In this document: positions 1-8,247 of the stretch, in pieces | How positions within the stretch are numbered: the stretch's first letter is position 1 | Layout: every line of letters begins with the position of its first letter | Assembly (NCBI RefSeq): GCF_041206865.1 | Contig: NZ_JBGEDP010000001.1 | Location: forward strand, 1,302,001-1,366,000 | DNA length: 64,000 nt | Direction of reading: 5' to 3' | Source of the DNA: Mycobacterium sp. HUMS_12744610 | GTDB lineage: Bacteria; Actinomycetota; Actinomycetes; Mycobacteriales; Mycobacteriaceae | Made by a program: the position numbers and the translations under genes | Notes under the pieces: generated by a model | Seen by the model: the letters and a program-made list of their open reading frames with translations, nothing else | The model's database searches: none | Told to the model about the DNA's origin: nothing

Positions 1-1205
1 GGCCGGCGGACCACCGCGACTGCAACGCTGTTCCAGTAGCGCCGGGTGCGGTCAGATTTGGGTTCGCCGATGCCTCTTTTGGCGGCCAGCGCCAGCACCG
101 GCGGCAGCAGCGTGATGGTGGCTGCGAACCCGACCAGTACGGCGACCGCGCAGGCCGGACCGAGGGCGGCGAACACGCTCAGGTGGGCGAACACCATGGT
201 CAAGAAGGCGAACGCCACGGTGGCCGCCGAGGCCATGATCACCCGGCCGATGCTGGCGGTGGCGGCGATGACGGCTTGATCGGCGGGAACCTGGGCGCGG
301 CGCTGCTCGTGGTATCGGCTGATCAGAAACACCGTGTAGTCGGTGCCCGCGCCGAGCAGGATTGCGGTCATAAACGCCACAGTGAACTGGGAGACAGGCA
401 TGCCGATTTCGCCGAGCGCGGACAGTACACCGCGCCCAACGGCCAGGCTTATCCCGATCACCAGCAGCGGCAGCAGGGCGGTGAACACCGACCGGTAGAC
501 GATCAGCAAGATCAACGCGATCAGCCCGGCCGTTGCGATCGAGATCAGCAGTAGATCGTGCTCGGCAGAGGAGATCATGTCACTGAACGTCGTCGGCGGA
601 CCCGTCACATACGCGGTGGTCGACGAGCCCGCGAACACCTCTGCGACGAGGGCGCGCACCGCCTGCACCGATGCGGCCGCGGTGGGATCGCCCCACGTGC
701 CGGCCACACCCACCGGCAGGTACCACGCCTTGCCGTCGCGGCTGACCGCCTGAGACGCGGTGACCGGATCGGCCAGCAAGTCTTTCACCAGCAAGATATG
801 GCCGGTGTCGGCGCGCAGCCGCGCCAGCAGCTGGTCGTAGCGCTGCCGCGCCGAAGGCGTCAACCCCGCGGGGTCTTCCATCGCAACGAACACCACCGTC
901 TTGGAACCCTGTTCACCGAAGGCCGCGCTCATCCGGTCCACTGTTTGCAACGACGGAACGTCTCGCGGGAGAAGGTTCACCGATTGCTCACGCACCACCG
1001 TCTCCAGCTGGGGAAACAGCATCGCCAGCAGCACGGCCGTACCCAGCCACGCCCCGATCGCCAGCGCTTTGTGCCGAACGGTGAACCCGGCCAGGGCCGC
1101 TAACCGCCTGCTGTATTCGCGTGGCCTCGCCACATCGGCAGGCGGTGCGGGACGCGACAAAAGCGCAGGCCCCGCACCCGAGCCCGTTGAAGGAGCGTCG
1201 GTCAT
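1..1205 (-). CDS. MmpL/RND-family transporter, partial (C-terminus beyond window)
   Basis: Inner-membrane RND transporter of the mycobacterial MmpL type, which exports lipids or siderophores. The minus-strand frame is open without a stop from the ATG at 1205 to the left edge (about 401 residues). It shows an N-terminal membrane segment after about 45 residues, a periplasmic loop of about 150 residues, then closely packed hydrophobic segments. Near residue 284 is GAGTDYTVFLISRYHE, matching the family motif of the transmembrane core, where the Asp-Tyr pair serves proton relay. A TetR gene is divergent with about 200 bp between, so local repression is likely. Which MmpL paralogue it is cannot be told from the half seen. 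Confidence 0.9.
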   Translation of the reverse strand, partial: MTDAPSTGSGAGPALLSRPAPPADVARPREYSRRLAALAGFTVRHKALAIGAWLGTAVLLAMLFPQLETVVREQSVNLLPRDVPSLQTVDRMSAAFGEQGSKTVVFVAMEDPAGLTPSARQRYDQLLARLRADTGHILLVKDLLADPVTASQAVSRDGKAWYLPVGVAGTWGDPTAAASVQAVRALVAEVFAGSSTTAYVTGPPTTFSDMISSAEHDLLLISIATAGLIALILLIVYRSVFTALLPLLVIGISLAVGRGVLSALGEIGMPVSQFTVAFMTAILLGAGTDYTVFLISRYHEQRRAQVPADQAVIAATASIGRVIMASAATVAFAFLTMVFAHLSVFAALGPACAVAVLVGFAATITLLPPVLALAAKRGIGEPKSDRTRRYWNSVAVAVVRR

Positions 1206-1228
1206 GTATTCCCCCGTAGCGAGACTAT

Positions 1229-1256
1229 CGGTATCGCTACGCTACTAGAAGTAGCG
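1229..1256. promoter_or_regulatory. Candidate TetR operator between mmpL and tetR
   Basis: Within the divergent gap lies the perfect inverted repeat CGCTACT-AGA-AGTAGCG (1240-1256). It is overlapped on the left by CGGTATCGCTACGCTACT (1229-1246). The latter recurs with 16/18 identity at 23944-23961, in front of another TetR gene. The site is 24 bp or more upstream of the mmpL start, a position suited to repression. Binding by the adjacent regulator is inferred. Confidence 0.5.
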
Positions 1257-1406
1257 CAGCATGCAAGGTGGAGACGCCGTGAGCGGTCGCGAGGCCACGA
1301 TCCACCCATCCGGGAGGGCTGATGTGCAGTCCAGAAATGCTGCCGGCCGGTTGATCCATAGAGCGAAGTGCCTGGCTAGACGGCCTCGCGGTTTATCCTA
1401 CCGACC

Positions 1407-2036
1407 ATGCCCAGCGAATCTATGCGAATGTCGTTTCGCCGGCACATGCGCGAACAAGTGTTGGACGCTGCGCGGGCCCTGACGATCGAGAAGGGCTGGG
1501 AGCGAGTACGGGTGAGTGAAGTCGCCGAGCTGGTGGGTGTCTCTCGTCCGACGCTGTACAAGGAGTTCACCGACAAGAAAGGACTCGGCGACGCGCTGAT
1601 CGTCCGCGAAGGCGAGCAATTCTTGGATGGCGTTCGCGCGGTGCTCGAAGAGCATGCCCGCGACGCCGGTGCAGGCATCATGGCCGCCGTCCGCTACACC
1701 CTGGACGAGGCGGAGTCCAGCCCGTTGCTGAAAGCGGTACTGACCTCCAACCGGGGGACCGACGCCGGGCCCGGGTCGCCCGACACCGGGGTATTGCCGC
1801 TGCTGCCGACATCGGCGTCGCTGCTCGAGTTGTCCTCGGCAACGATGATCAAGTGGTTCATCGGCCATTTCCCGGGGCTCGACGCCCAGGATGTACGGGA
1901 TGTCGTCGACGCCTTGGTCCGGCTGACCGTCAGCCACCTGGTATTGCCCACTGACGACGCCGCAGCCACAGCGGGGCGTATTTCGCAGGTCGCGTTGCGG
2001 TATCTGCGACTGGACTACCCATCTGTGACAGATTGA
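1407..2036 (+). CDS. TetR/AcrR family transcriptional regulator
   Basis: DNA-binding repressor of 209 residues. The N-terminal helix-turn-helix covers roughly residues 30-65, with the typical stretch VSEVAELVGVSRPTLYKEF. The C-terminal ligand domain is not assignable to a known effector. It is divergent from the MmpL gene and precedes the P450/FadE pair, so it may control either or both. The ATG at 1407 lacks a clear Shine-Dalgarno sequence; ATG 1422 is an alternative start. Confidence 0.88.
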   Translation: MPSESMRMSFRRHMREQVLDAARALTIEKGWERVRVSEVAELVGVSRPTLYKEFTDKKGLGDALIVREGEQFLDGVRAVLEEHARDAGAGIMAAVRYTLDEAESSPLLKAVLTSNRGTDAGPGSPDTGVLPLLPTSASLLELSSATMIKWFIGHFPGLDAQDVRDVVDALVRLTVSHLVLPTDDAAATAGRISQVALRYLRLDYPSVTD

Positions 2037-2053
2037 GCCGAACTGTCTGAAGC

Positions 2054-2080
2054 TTGACATTTAACCGATCCCTGTAAATG
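2054..2080 (+). promoter_or_regulatory. Candidate sigma-70-type promoter for the P450 gene
   Basis: TTGACA at 2054-2059 is followed after 15 bp by TGTAAATG (extended -10-like, TAAATG at 2075-2080), about 85 bp before the P450 start. The spacing is shorter than ideal, so this is tentative. Confidence 0.35.
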
Positions 2081-2165
2081 ATTCGGGGTATCACCGGTTA
2101 GGCGCAGTCACGCGAGAACTGCCAGCGGTCGATGGCGATCTGTGTGTTCAGAGGAGTGCGAAGGA

Positions 2166-3629
2166 ATGCTCATGACTGGGTTGTTGCACGCTCCGGTCGA
2201 TAAGGCCCGCGAGCGCTTGTCGTCGGTGATTTTGGTTCCGGCCCCCCGCCGCGTCGAGGACGGCTGGCGCGAGCTGAGCCGGCGGTGGCCGGTGCGCGAT
2301 TTGGCGGCTCCACCGGCTGGCAGCGGTCTCAAGCCGGTTCCTGGTGACCCTGGGCTGCCTTTCGTTGGGCACACCTTGGACTACATCCGCTTTGGTTGCG
2401 AACTCGGCCGCGAACGCTATGCCCGGCTTGGGCCTGTGACCTGGATGGGAGCTTTCGGCACCAAGATGGTGGTTATCGCCGGACCGGAGGCCACCCAGCA
2501 AGCATTGACCAGCAACGCCAAGGCGTTCTCGCAAGACGGCTGGAGCTTCCTCATCGATGCGTTTTTTCATCGCGGACTGATGTTGATGAGCTTCGATGAA
2601 CACCGGATGCACCGGCGCATCATGCAAGAGGCGTTCACCCGGCCCCGGCTGGCCGGATACGTCAAACAGGTCGCCCCGTGCGTGCGCGCCACCGTTCCGG
2701 CCTGGCCGACCGGGCCATCGACTCGCCTGTATCGCCTGCTGAAGAACCTGACACTCGACGTCGCCACCGATGTGTTCATGGGCGGCCGCGGCAAGGATGA
2801 AAGCGAGGCGGTCAACCGGGCTTTCATCGCGACCGTCCGCGCTGCTAGCGCCATCGTCCGCGCGCCGCTGCCCGGCACCCGGTATCGGGCCGGGATCCGT
2901 GGTCGACGGGTCCTGGAAAACTATTTCACCCGTCACCTGCCCCAGGCTCGCTCCGGAGGCAGCGACGACTTGTTCACCGCGCTGTGTCAGGCCCGCACAG
3001 AAGACGGCGAACAGTTCACCGACGCCGACGTCATCAACCACATGATCTTTTTGATGATGGCTGCCCACGACACCTCGACCATCACCACCACCGCCGTCGC
3101 CTACTACCTGGCTAAACATCCCGATTGGCAGGACCGGGTGCGCGCCCAATCCGACGTCTTCGGCGACAAGGTTCTCGATATCGACGATTTGGAGGGCTTG
3201 ACCGACCTCGACCTCGTCATCAAGGAGTCGCTGCGCCTTCTCGCCCCGGTGCCTCTGGTGATGCGCAAGACCGTCGAAGACACCGCTATTGCCGGCTACT
3301 ACATCCCGGCCGGCACCCTGGTGGCCATCACTCCGGCGGTCAACCACTTCGTCACCGACGTCTGGACCGAGCCCGACCGCTTCGATCCCCTGCGCTTCGA
3401 CTCACAGCGGCGCGAGGACAACGCGCACCGTTTCGCCTGGATCCCCTTCGGCGGAGGCGCCCACAAATGCATCGGGATGCATTTCGGCATGCTCGAAGTC
3501 AAGGCCATCCTGCACCAAATGCTGCGCACCTACACCTGGAGTGTGCGGCCCGACTACACCGCCAGGTGGGACAACACCTCGCTGCCCATCCCCGTCGACG
3601 GCCTTCCCGTCGACTTGCGCAGGCGATGA
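2166..3629 (+). CDS. Cytochrome P450, CYP136-like
   Basis: Haem monooxygenase of 487 residues. It shows the I-helix oxygen-activation motif AAHDTST, the ExxR motif in ESLRL, and the haem-ligand loop FGGGAHKCIG with the thiolate Cys at residue 435. Phrases such as GSGLKPVPGD near the N-terminus, FFHRGLMLMSFDEHRMHRRI and the DADVINHMIFLMMAAHD region closely resemble mycobacterial CYP136 (Rv3059) as I remember it. The substrate is unknown, probably a lipid or terpenoid. Start: GAGGAG at 2151-2156 is well spaced for ATG 2166; GTG 2142 and ATG 2172 are alternatives. An acyl-CoA dehydrogenase follows on the same strand 210 bp downstream. Confidence 0.92.
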   Translation: MLMTGLLHAPVDKARERLSSVILVPAPRRVEDGWRELSRRWPVRDLAAPPAGSGLKPVPGDPGLPFVGHTLDYIRFGCELGRERYARLGPVTWMGAFGTKMVVIAGPEATQQALTSNAKAFSQDGWSFLIDAFFHRGLMLMSFDEHRMHRRIMQEAFTRPRLAGYVKQVAPCVRATVPAWPTGPSTRLYRLLKNLTLDVATDVFMGGRGKDESEAVNRAFIATVRAASAIVRAPLPGTRYRAGIRGRRVLENYFTRHLPQARSGGSDDLFTALCQARTEDGEQFTDADVINHMIFLMMAAHDTSTITTTAVAYYLAKHPDWQDRVRAQSDVFGDKVLDIDDLEGLTDLDLVIKESLRLLAPVPLVMRKTVEDTAIAGYYIPAGTLVAITPAVNHFVTDVWTEPDRFDPLRFDSQRREDNAHRFAWIPFGGGAHKCIGMHFGMLEVKAILHQMLRTYTWSVRPDYTARWDNTSLPIPVDGLPVDLRRR

Positions 3630-3839
3630 GCACGCAGGTGACAGTTCCACGCCCGCACTGTCTCTTGGCGGGCCGATATTGTCCCTAGCTCATTTCGACA
3701 CGATTCTTCCCGGGCTGGCGTCGGCGCGAAATCCGCTGCGGTACAGGCAAACGTAGCCGCACAGCCGCCAGGCGATTCTGACGCCGAACTGATTTTTGAC
3801 AGCGAATCTCGACAGGCTCGACAGCAGAAAGGCTTCTTG

Positions 3840-4982
3840 ATGAACCTCAACTCGCCCTGGCGCACTTCAGAACTCGACGCAGTCCGCGAGCTGGCTGCCA
3901 AGTTCTGCGCCACTGAACTCGCACCTCACCGGGAGCGGTTCGCTCAACAGCACCACGTTGACCGGGCGTTGTGGCAGCGCGCCGGAGATCTCGGCCTGCT
4001 GTGTATGTCGATACCGGTCGAATACGGCGGTGGCGGCGGAACTTTCGCCCACGAAGCAGTATTACTCGAAGAGCAAGCCCGCATCGCTGACAGCTCGTGG
4101 GGCGCGGGCCTGCACAGCGGCATCGTCGCGCACTACGTCCTTCAGTATGCCCAAGAAGAATTAAAGCAGCGCTGGCTGCCTAAAATGGCTTCCGGCGAAC
4201 TTATCGGTGCGATCGCGATGACCGAGCCCGGCACCGGCTCCGATCTGCAGAATATCACCACGCGAGCAGTAGCGGAGGGCGACGACTATGTGATCAGTGG
4301 CTCCAAAACTTTTATCACCAACGGTCAACAAGCTGACCTCGTAATCGTCGTCGCCAAAACTGATCCAAATCACGGAGCCAGCGGCATCTCGTTGATCGTC
4401 GTGGAGGCCGACCGGCCCGGGTTCCGCCGCGGGCACGTCTTGAACAAGATCGGCCAGCACGGCCAAGACACCTCCGAACTGTTTTTCGACGCGGTGCGCG
4501 TGCCCAAGTCCCACCTGCTCGGCGAAACCGAAGGTCAGGGTTTCATCCAGCTGATGACTCAGCTGCCACAGGAGCGGTTGATCGTCGCAGTCGGTGCCGT
4601 CGCCGCCATGGAGACGGCGTTGCAGCACACCTTGCGTTACACCCACGAACGAGAAGCGTTCGGCCGCAATCTGTTCAGCTTTCAGAATACCAAGTTCACG
4701 TTGGCTGAAGCCGCCACCGAAACCCGCATCGCGCGTGTCTTCCTCGACCACTGCATCTGTTTGCATCTCCACGGCAAGCTCGATGTGCAAACCGTAGCGA
4801 TGGCGAAGTGGTGGACGACAGAACACGCGATGACCGTCATCGATAACTGCTTGCAGCTGCATGGCGGCTACGGATACATGAACGACTACCCGATTTCTCG
4901 TCTCTGGGTCGACCAGAGAGTCCAGAAAATCTACGCCGGAACTAACGAAATCATGAAAGAGATCATCGCGCGATCCCTGTAG
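3840..4982 (+). CDS. Acyl-CoA dehydrogenase (FadE-type)
   Basis: FAD-dependent alpha,beta-dehydrogenation of an acyl-CoA thioester, 380 residues. AMTEPGTGSDLQNI (substrate/FAD loop) and the C-terminal GGYGYMNDYPISR and KIYAGTNEIM are family signatures. The MCAD-type catalytic Glu position is Ala (YAGT). The sequence LPQERL carries Glu245 instead, the placement known for long-chain and isovaleryl-CoA dehydrogenases. The start ATG 3840 follows AGAAAGG with 7 bp spacing. It probably works with the upstream P450 on one lipid substrate, which is inferred from adjacency only. Confidence 0.92.
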   Translation: MNLNSPWRTSELDAVRELAAKFCATELAPHRERFAQQHHVDRALWQRAGDLGLLCMSIPVEYGGGGGTFAHEAVLLEEQARIADSSWGAGLHSGIVAHYVLQYAQEELKQRWLPKMASGELIGAIAMTEPGTGSDLQNITTRAVAEGDDYVISGSKTFITNGQQADLVIVVAKTDPNHGASGISLIVVEADRPGFRRGHVLNKIGQHGQDTSELFFDAVRVPKSHLLGETEGQGFIQLMTQLPQERLIVAVGAVAAMETALQHTLRYTHEREAFGRNLFSFQNTKFTLAEAATETRIARVFLDHCICLHLHGKLDVQTVAMAKWWTTEHAMTVIDNCLQLHGGYGYMNDYPISRLWVDQRVQKIYAGTNEIMKEIIARSL

Positions 4983-5234
4983 CCTGAACTACCTTGCGTC
5001 CCCGCAAATCGCCATGCCGACTACCCTCTCAGCGACCACCGCGTCGCGCTGAGAAGGTCATGACCCGAAGTGGCGGTACCCGCGCTCACGTCACGAGATT
5101 TCCTCAACGCTTGGGGCGGATGATCGCTGACCTACACCGGCCCAGACTTCACCCATCGGCTGACGGCTCGCAACTGAACGTGCCGCTTGCACAGTCTATT
5201 TCGACTCGGAAAGCCTCCCCCGCGGCACGAGGTG

Positions 5235-6625
5235 AGACTGTCAAGTTAACGGTGTAACTGGTTGTCGTAGTGTTACTTTCGGCCTTGGGTCAGTCGTCCG
5301 GGGAAGGCGATCTCGAAGGCGTTGAGGGGTGCCTTCCATCGGTTCATCCAGCGTTGTCGGCCTTTGCCGGTGGGGTCGAGGCTCATGATCGCCAGGTAGA
5401 CGCATTTGAGCGCGGCCTGCTCGGTCGGGAAGTGTCCACGCGCGTTGACCGCCCTGCGGATGCGCGAATTGAGGCTTTCGACGCTGTTGGTCGTGCAGAT
5501 CACGCCGCGGATTTCCTTGTCGAAGGCCAGGAACGGCACGAACTCGGCCCACGCGTTCTCCCACAGTTTGATGATCGCCGGGTAGCGCTGTTCCCATTTC
5601 TCGGCGAACGCGGCGAACGCGTCCAGCGCCGCGGACTCACTGGCCGCGGTGTAGACCAGCTTGAGGTCTTTGGCGATCGCGGCCCAGTCCCTCTTCGAGG
5701 TGTAGCGGAAACTGTTGCGCAGCAAGTGAATAACGCAGGTCTGGGTGATCGCGGCCGGCCACACGTTGGCGATGGCGTCGGGCAGCCCCTTCAGACCGTC
5801 GCACACCACGATGCAGACGTCTTGGACCCCTCTGTTCTTGATCTCCGACAAGACCCGCAGCCAATACTTGGACCCCTCCCCGTCGCCGTGCTCACCGGCC
5901 CACAGCCCCAGCACGTCGCGGGTGCCATCCACGGTGACACCCAGCGCGGTGTAGATCGGCCGGTTGGCCACGTTGCCCTCACGGATCTTGACGTTGATCG
6001 CGTCGATGAACACCACCGGATACACCGCATCCAGCGGCCGGTTCTGCCACTCGCTCATGCCCTCGATCACCCGGTCGGTGATCGTGGAGATGGTCTGCTT
6101 GGACACCTGCGCGCCGTACACCTCGGCCAGGTGCGCGCAGATCTCGCCATGGGTCAATCCCTTGGCCGACAACGAGATCACCAGCGACTCAATCCCGGAC
6201 AGCCGGCGCTGGCGCTTGCGCACGATCTGCGGCTCGAACGTGCCCTCGCGGTCCCGCGGCATCTCGACCTCGACCGGCCCGATGTCGGTGAGCACGGTCT
6301 TGGGGCGGCTGCCGTTGCGGGAGTTGCCGCCGTCACGGCCGGCCGGGTCATGTTTGGCGTAGCCGAGATGCTCATCGAGCTCGCCCTCGGCTGCGGACTC
6401 GATGATCGTCTTGGTCAGCTGGGCCAGCAGCCCGCCCTCGCCGGTCAGCTGCAGCCCCTGCGAGCGGGCCCGATCCACCAACTGCCCGACCAGTTGCTGG
6501 TCCAGGTCGTCCAGCCGCACCACGGCCTCCTCGTCGGCCGACTCAACGACGGTGTCACCGATAATCACATCAGTCACAGTGCTCTCCTTCTTCCTCAGGA
6601 GTTACACCGTTTAACTTACAGACCC
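5235..6625. mobile_element. IS256-family insertion sequence, complete, with target duplication
   Basis: A 1391-bp element with one transposase gene on the minus strand. Imperfect terminal inverted repeats lie at 5235-5258 and 6602-6625, sharing AACGGTGTAAC at their inner ends. They are flanked by the identical 9-bp sequence CACGAGGTG at 5226-5234 and 6626-6634, consistent with the 8-9 bp duplication of this family. The last three bases of the right copy are the first three bases of the older IS's left end, so the element landed in that tip. Intact ends and ORF suggest recent insertion. Confidence 0.9.
5273..6577 (-). CDS. IS256-family transposase (Mutator-like, DDE)
   Basis: Transposase of 434 residues, the usual length for the family. 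The catalytic acidic residues fall in VVFIDAINVKIR (first Asp), VVCDGLKGLPDAI (second Asp) and TTNSVESLNSRIRR (Glu), with the conserved C/H segment TCVIHLLRNS between the last two. An N-terminal region with the DELDEHLGYAKHD type of sequence is typical for DNA binding. It fills nearly all of the element. No frameshift is seen, so it is probably active. Confidence 0.95.
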   Translation of the reverse strand: MTDVIIGDTVVESADEEAVVRLDDLDQQLVGQLVDRARSQGLQLTGEGGLLAQLTKTIIESAAEGELDEHLGYAKHDPAGRDGGNSRNGSRPKTVLTDIGPVEVEMPRDREGTFEPQIVRKRQRRLSGIESLVISLSAKGLTHGEICAHLAEVYGAQVSKQTISTITDRVIEGMSEWQNRPLDAVYPVVFIDAINVKIREGNVANRPIYTALGVTVDGTRDVLGLWAGEHGDGEGSKYWLRVLSEIKNRGVQDVCIVVCDGLKGLPDAIANVWPAAITQTCVIHLLRNSFRYTSKRDWAAIAKDLKLVYTAASESAALDAFAAFAEKWEQRYPAIIKLWENAWAEFVPFLAFDKEIRGVICTTNSVESLNSRIRRAVNARGHFPTEQAALKCVYLAIMSLDPTGKGRQRWMNRWKAPLNAFEIAFPGRLTQGRK

Positions 6626-6703
6626 CACGAGGTGCCTCACCTAAAAGTGAGCGCGAAGCGGTCGCTGGTGCCTCACACATAGTGAGCGCGTAGGAGGCCT
6701 GCA

Positions 6704-7102
6704 CTACCTCGCCTTGGCCAATCGGTTGATTGACGGTTGTAATGCTTGCAGGTCGATGTGGCGGGCGGCGGCCAGGGCCTCGGTCTTGGCTTTGGCCAGG
6801 TCCAGCAGCTGCATCTGGATGGTGTTGATCTGGCGGGTCAGATCGGCCGGGTTGGTGCCTTCGATGCGGGTTGCAACGTTCGAAAGCTGTTGCGCATCAA
6901 GGACGCCCGATGCCCGCAGACGCTGCCACGGGGTGGCCGGCTTATCGTAGACGCGCTTACGGCGACCGGCCGCGGTGGTGGTGTAGCCGACGGCCTTTCT
7001 GGTCGGGGTGAAGAAATTCAGGCGCAGCGACACCAGCTCCCATAACCGGTTGAGCAGCTGCAACTCGCCGGGGGTGTCGTAGCGCCAGTAGAAGGCGTGC
7101 TT
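6704..7102 (-). pseudogene. C-terminal fragment of the split rve-type transposase
   Basis: The frame encodes KHAFYWRYDTPGEL, then LLNRLWELVSLRLNFFTPT and a C-terminal tail ending NRLAKAR, the usual end of IS transposases with an integrase core. It has no start of its own at the correct position. Joined to the fragment ending at 10596, the reading frame is continuous (290 + 133 codons) and the junction reads NNHVVR|KHAFYW. The gene was therefore cut cleanly between an Arg and a Lys codon by the 7103-10595 insertion. Confidence 0.85.
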
Positions 7103-7173
7103 GTCAGTTACGTGGAATCTGGCTGCAGTGAGGATCAGCTCACTGCGGTACGACCACGAACTGAGGAGACCTG

Positions 7174-8247
7174 TTGGGCACGGTAGTGCTGGCGGAGAAG
7201 TGGCCGGTCCTCGGCCGACACGAGCAGGCGGTCATCTGGCTGCGCATGTGGGCCGATCTTGGGCGTGCGTCCCGGACGATGGACGCCTACGCACGGGGGC
7301 TGGCGGAGTACCTGGAGATGTGCGAGCGGGTGGGAGTCGATCCGCTCGGCGCTGACCGGTCCCATATCGCAAGCTATGTAAGGGAATTGGGCGACCGGCC
7401 GAGCCGTCGGGGTGCGAACGTGGTCTCGATCGACTCGGGCGCGGGGTTGGCCAACGCCACGCTGCAGCAGCGGATGGTTCCCGTGAGGTTGTTTTACGAC
7501 TTCCTGGTCGAGGAGGGCGTGCGTGAGTCCAACCCGGTCGGCCGTGGTCGCTACACGGCCCGCAATCGTGGCGGCGCAGGCCATCAGCGTGGCTTGATTC
7601 CCCGGTTGACCAAGCTGCCGTGGATTCCCACCGAATCGCAATGGCTGTCGCTGCTGGCGGTGGCCGCCGGGGAGCCGGCCCGCAACCGGGTGATGCTCGC
7701 GCTCGCCTATGACGCCGCGCTGCGGCGCGAGGAGCTGTGCTCCCTGCGCACCGATGATGTCGACCCGGCTCACCGGACTCTGCAGATCCGGGCGGAAACG
7801 ACGAAGAACCGGTTGGAACGGGTGGTGCCCTACTCGGCGCCTACGGGGATACTGCTGTCAGGCTATCTGGCCCACCGAGCGACGCTTTCCCGCGCTCGTG
7901 GGCCGTTGTTCTTGTCGGAGTCCCGGCGGAATAGGGCTGCGCCGCTGAGCCTGTGGACGTGGTCGAAGGTCGTCAGGCGGCTGGCGTTGGCGGCCGATCT
8001 GCCGCAGTTCTCCACCCATACGACTCGGCACTTGTGCCTGACCGACCTGGCGCGCATGGGCTGGGAGCTGCATGCGATCGCGACATTCGCCGGTCACCGT
8101 TCGACAGATTCCACTCTGGCCTATATCCACCTGTCCGGCCGTGATCTTGCCGACAAGCTCAGTCGCGGGATGGAGCAGATTCATGGTTGGCGGGTCCGCA
8201 CATTGGCCCGGCTCGGCGAACCAGAATCGGGGGTGGTCGAGCAGTGA
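7174..8247 (+). CDS. Tyrosine recombinase/integrase, first of pair
   Basis: Phage-integrase-family recombinase of 357 residues. An N-terminal SAM-like core-binding domain (about residues 15-120) precedes the catalytic domain. There the catalytic Arg (DAALRREELCSL), the HTTRH box, GHRSTDSTLAYIH with the last His and the nucleophile Tyr are all visible. It starts at TTG 7174, five bases after GAGGAG. Its stop overlaps the start of the next recombinase by 4 bp (GTGA), so the two are translationally coupled and likely act as a heteromeric recombinase, as TnpA/TnpB of Tn554 do. Confidence 0.88.
   Translation: MGTVVLAEKWPVLGRHEQAVIWLRMWADLGRASRTMDAYARGLAEYLEMCERVGVDPLGADRSHIASYVRELGDRPSRRGANVVSIDSGAGLANATLQQRMVPVRLFYDFLVEEGVRESNPVGRGRYTARNRGGAGHQRGLIPRLTKLPWIPTESQWLSLLAVAAGEPARNRVMLALAYDAALRREELCSLRTDDVDPAHRTLQIRAETTKNRLERVVPYSAPTGILLSGYLAHRATLSRARGPLFLSESRRNRAAPLSLWTWSKVVRRLALAADLPQFSTHTTRHLCLTDLARMGWELHAIATFAGHRSTDSTLAYIHLSGRDLADKLSRGMEQIHGWRVRTLARLGEPESGVVEQ

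Noticed and set aside
5270..6682. Plus-strand ORF of 470 codons across the IS256 element
   Set aside because: Shadow of the transposase on the other strand, which has the catalytic motifs.
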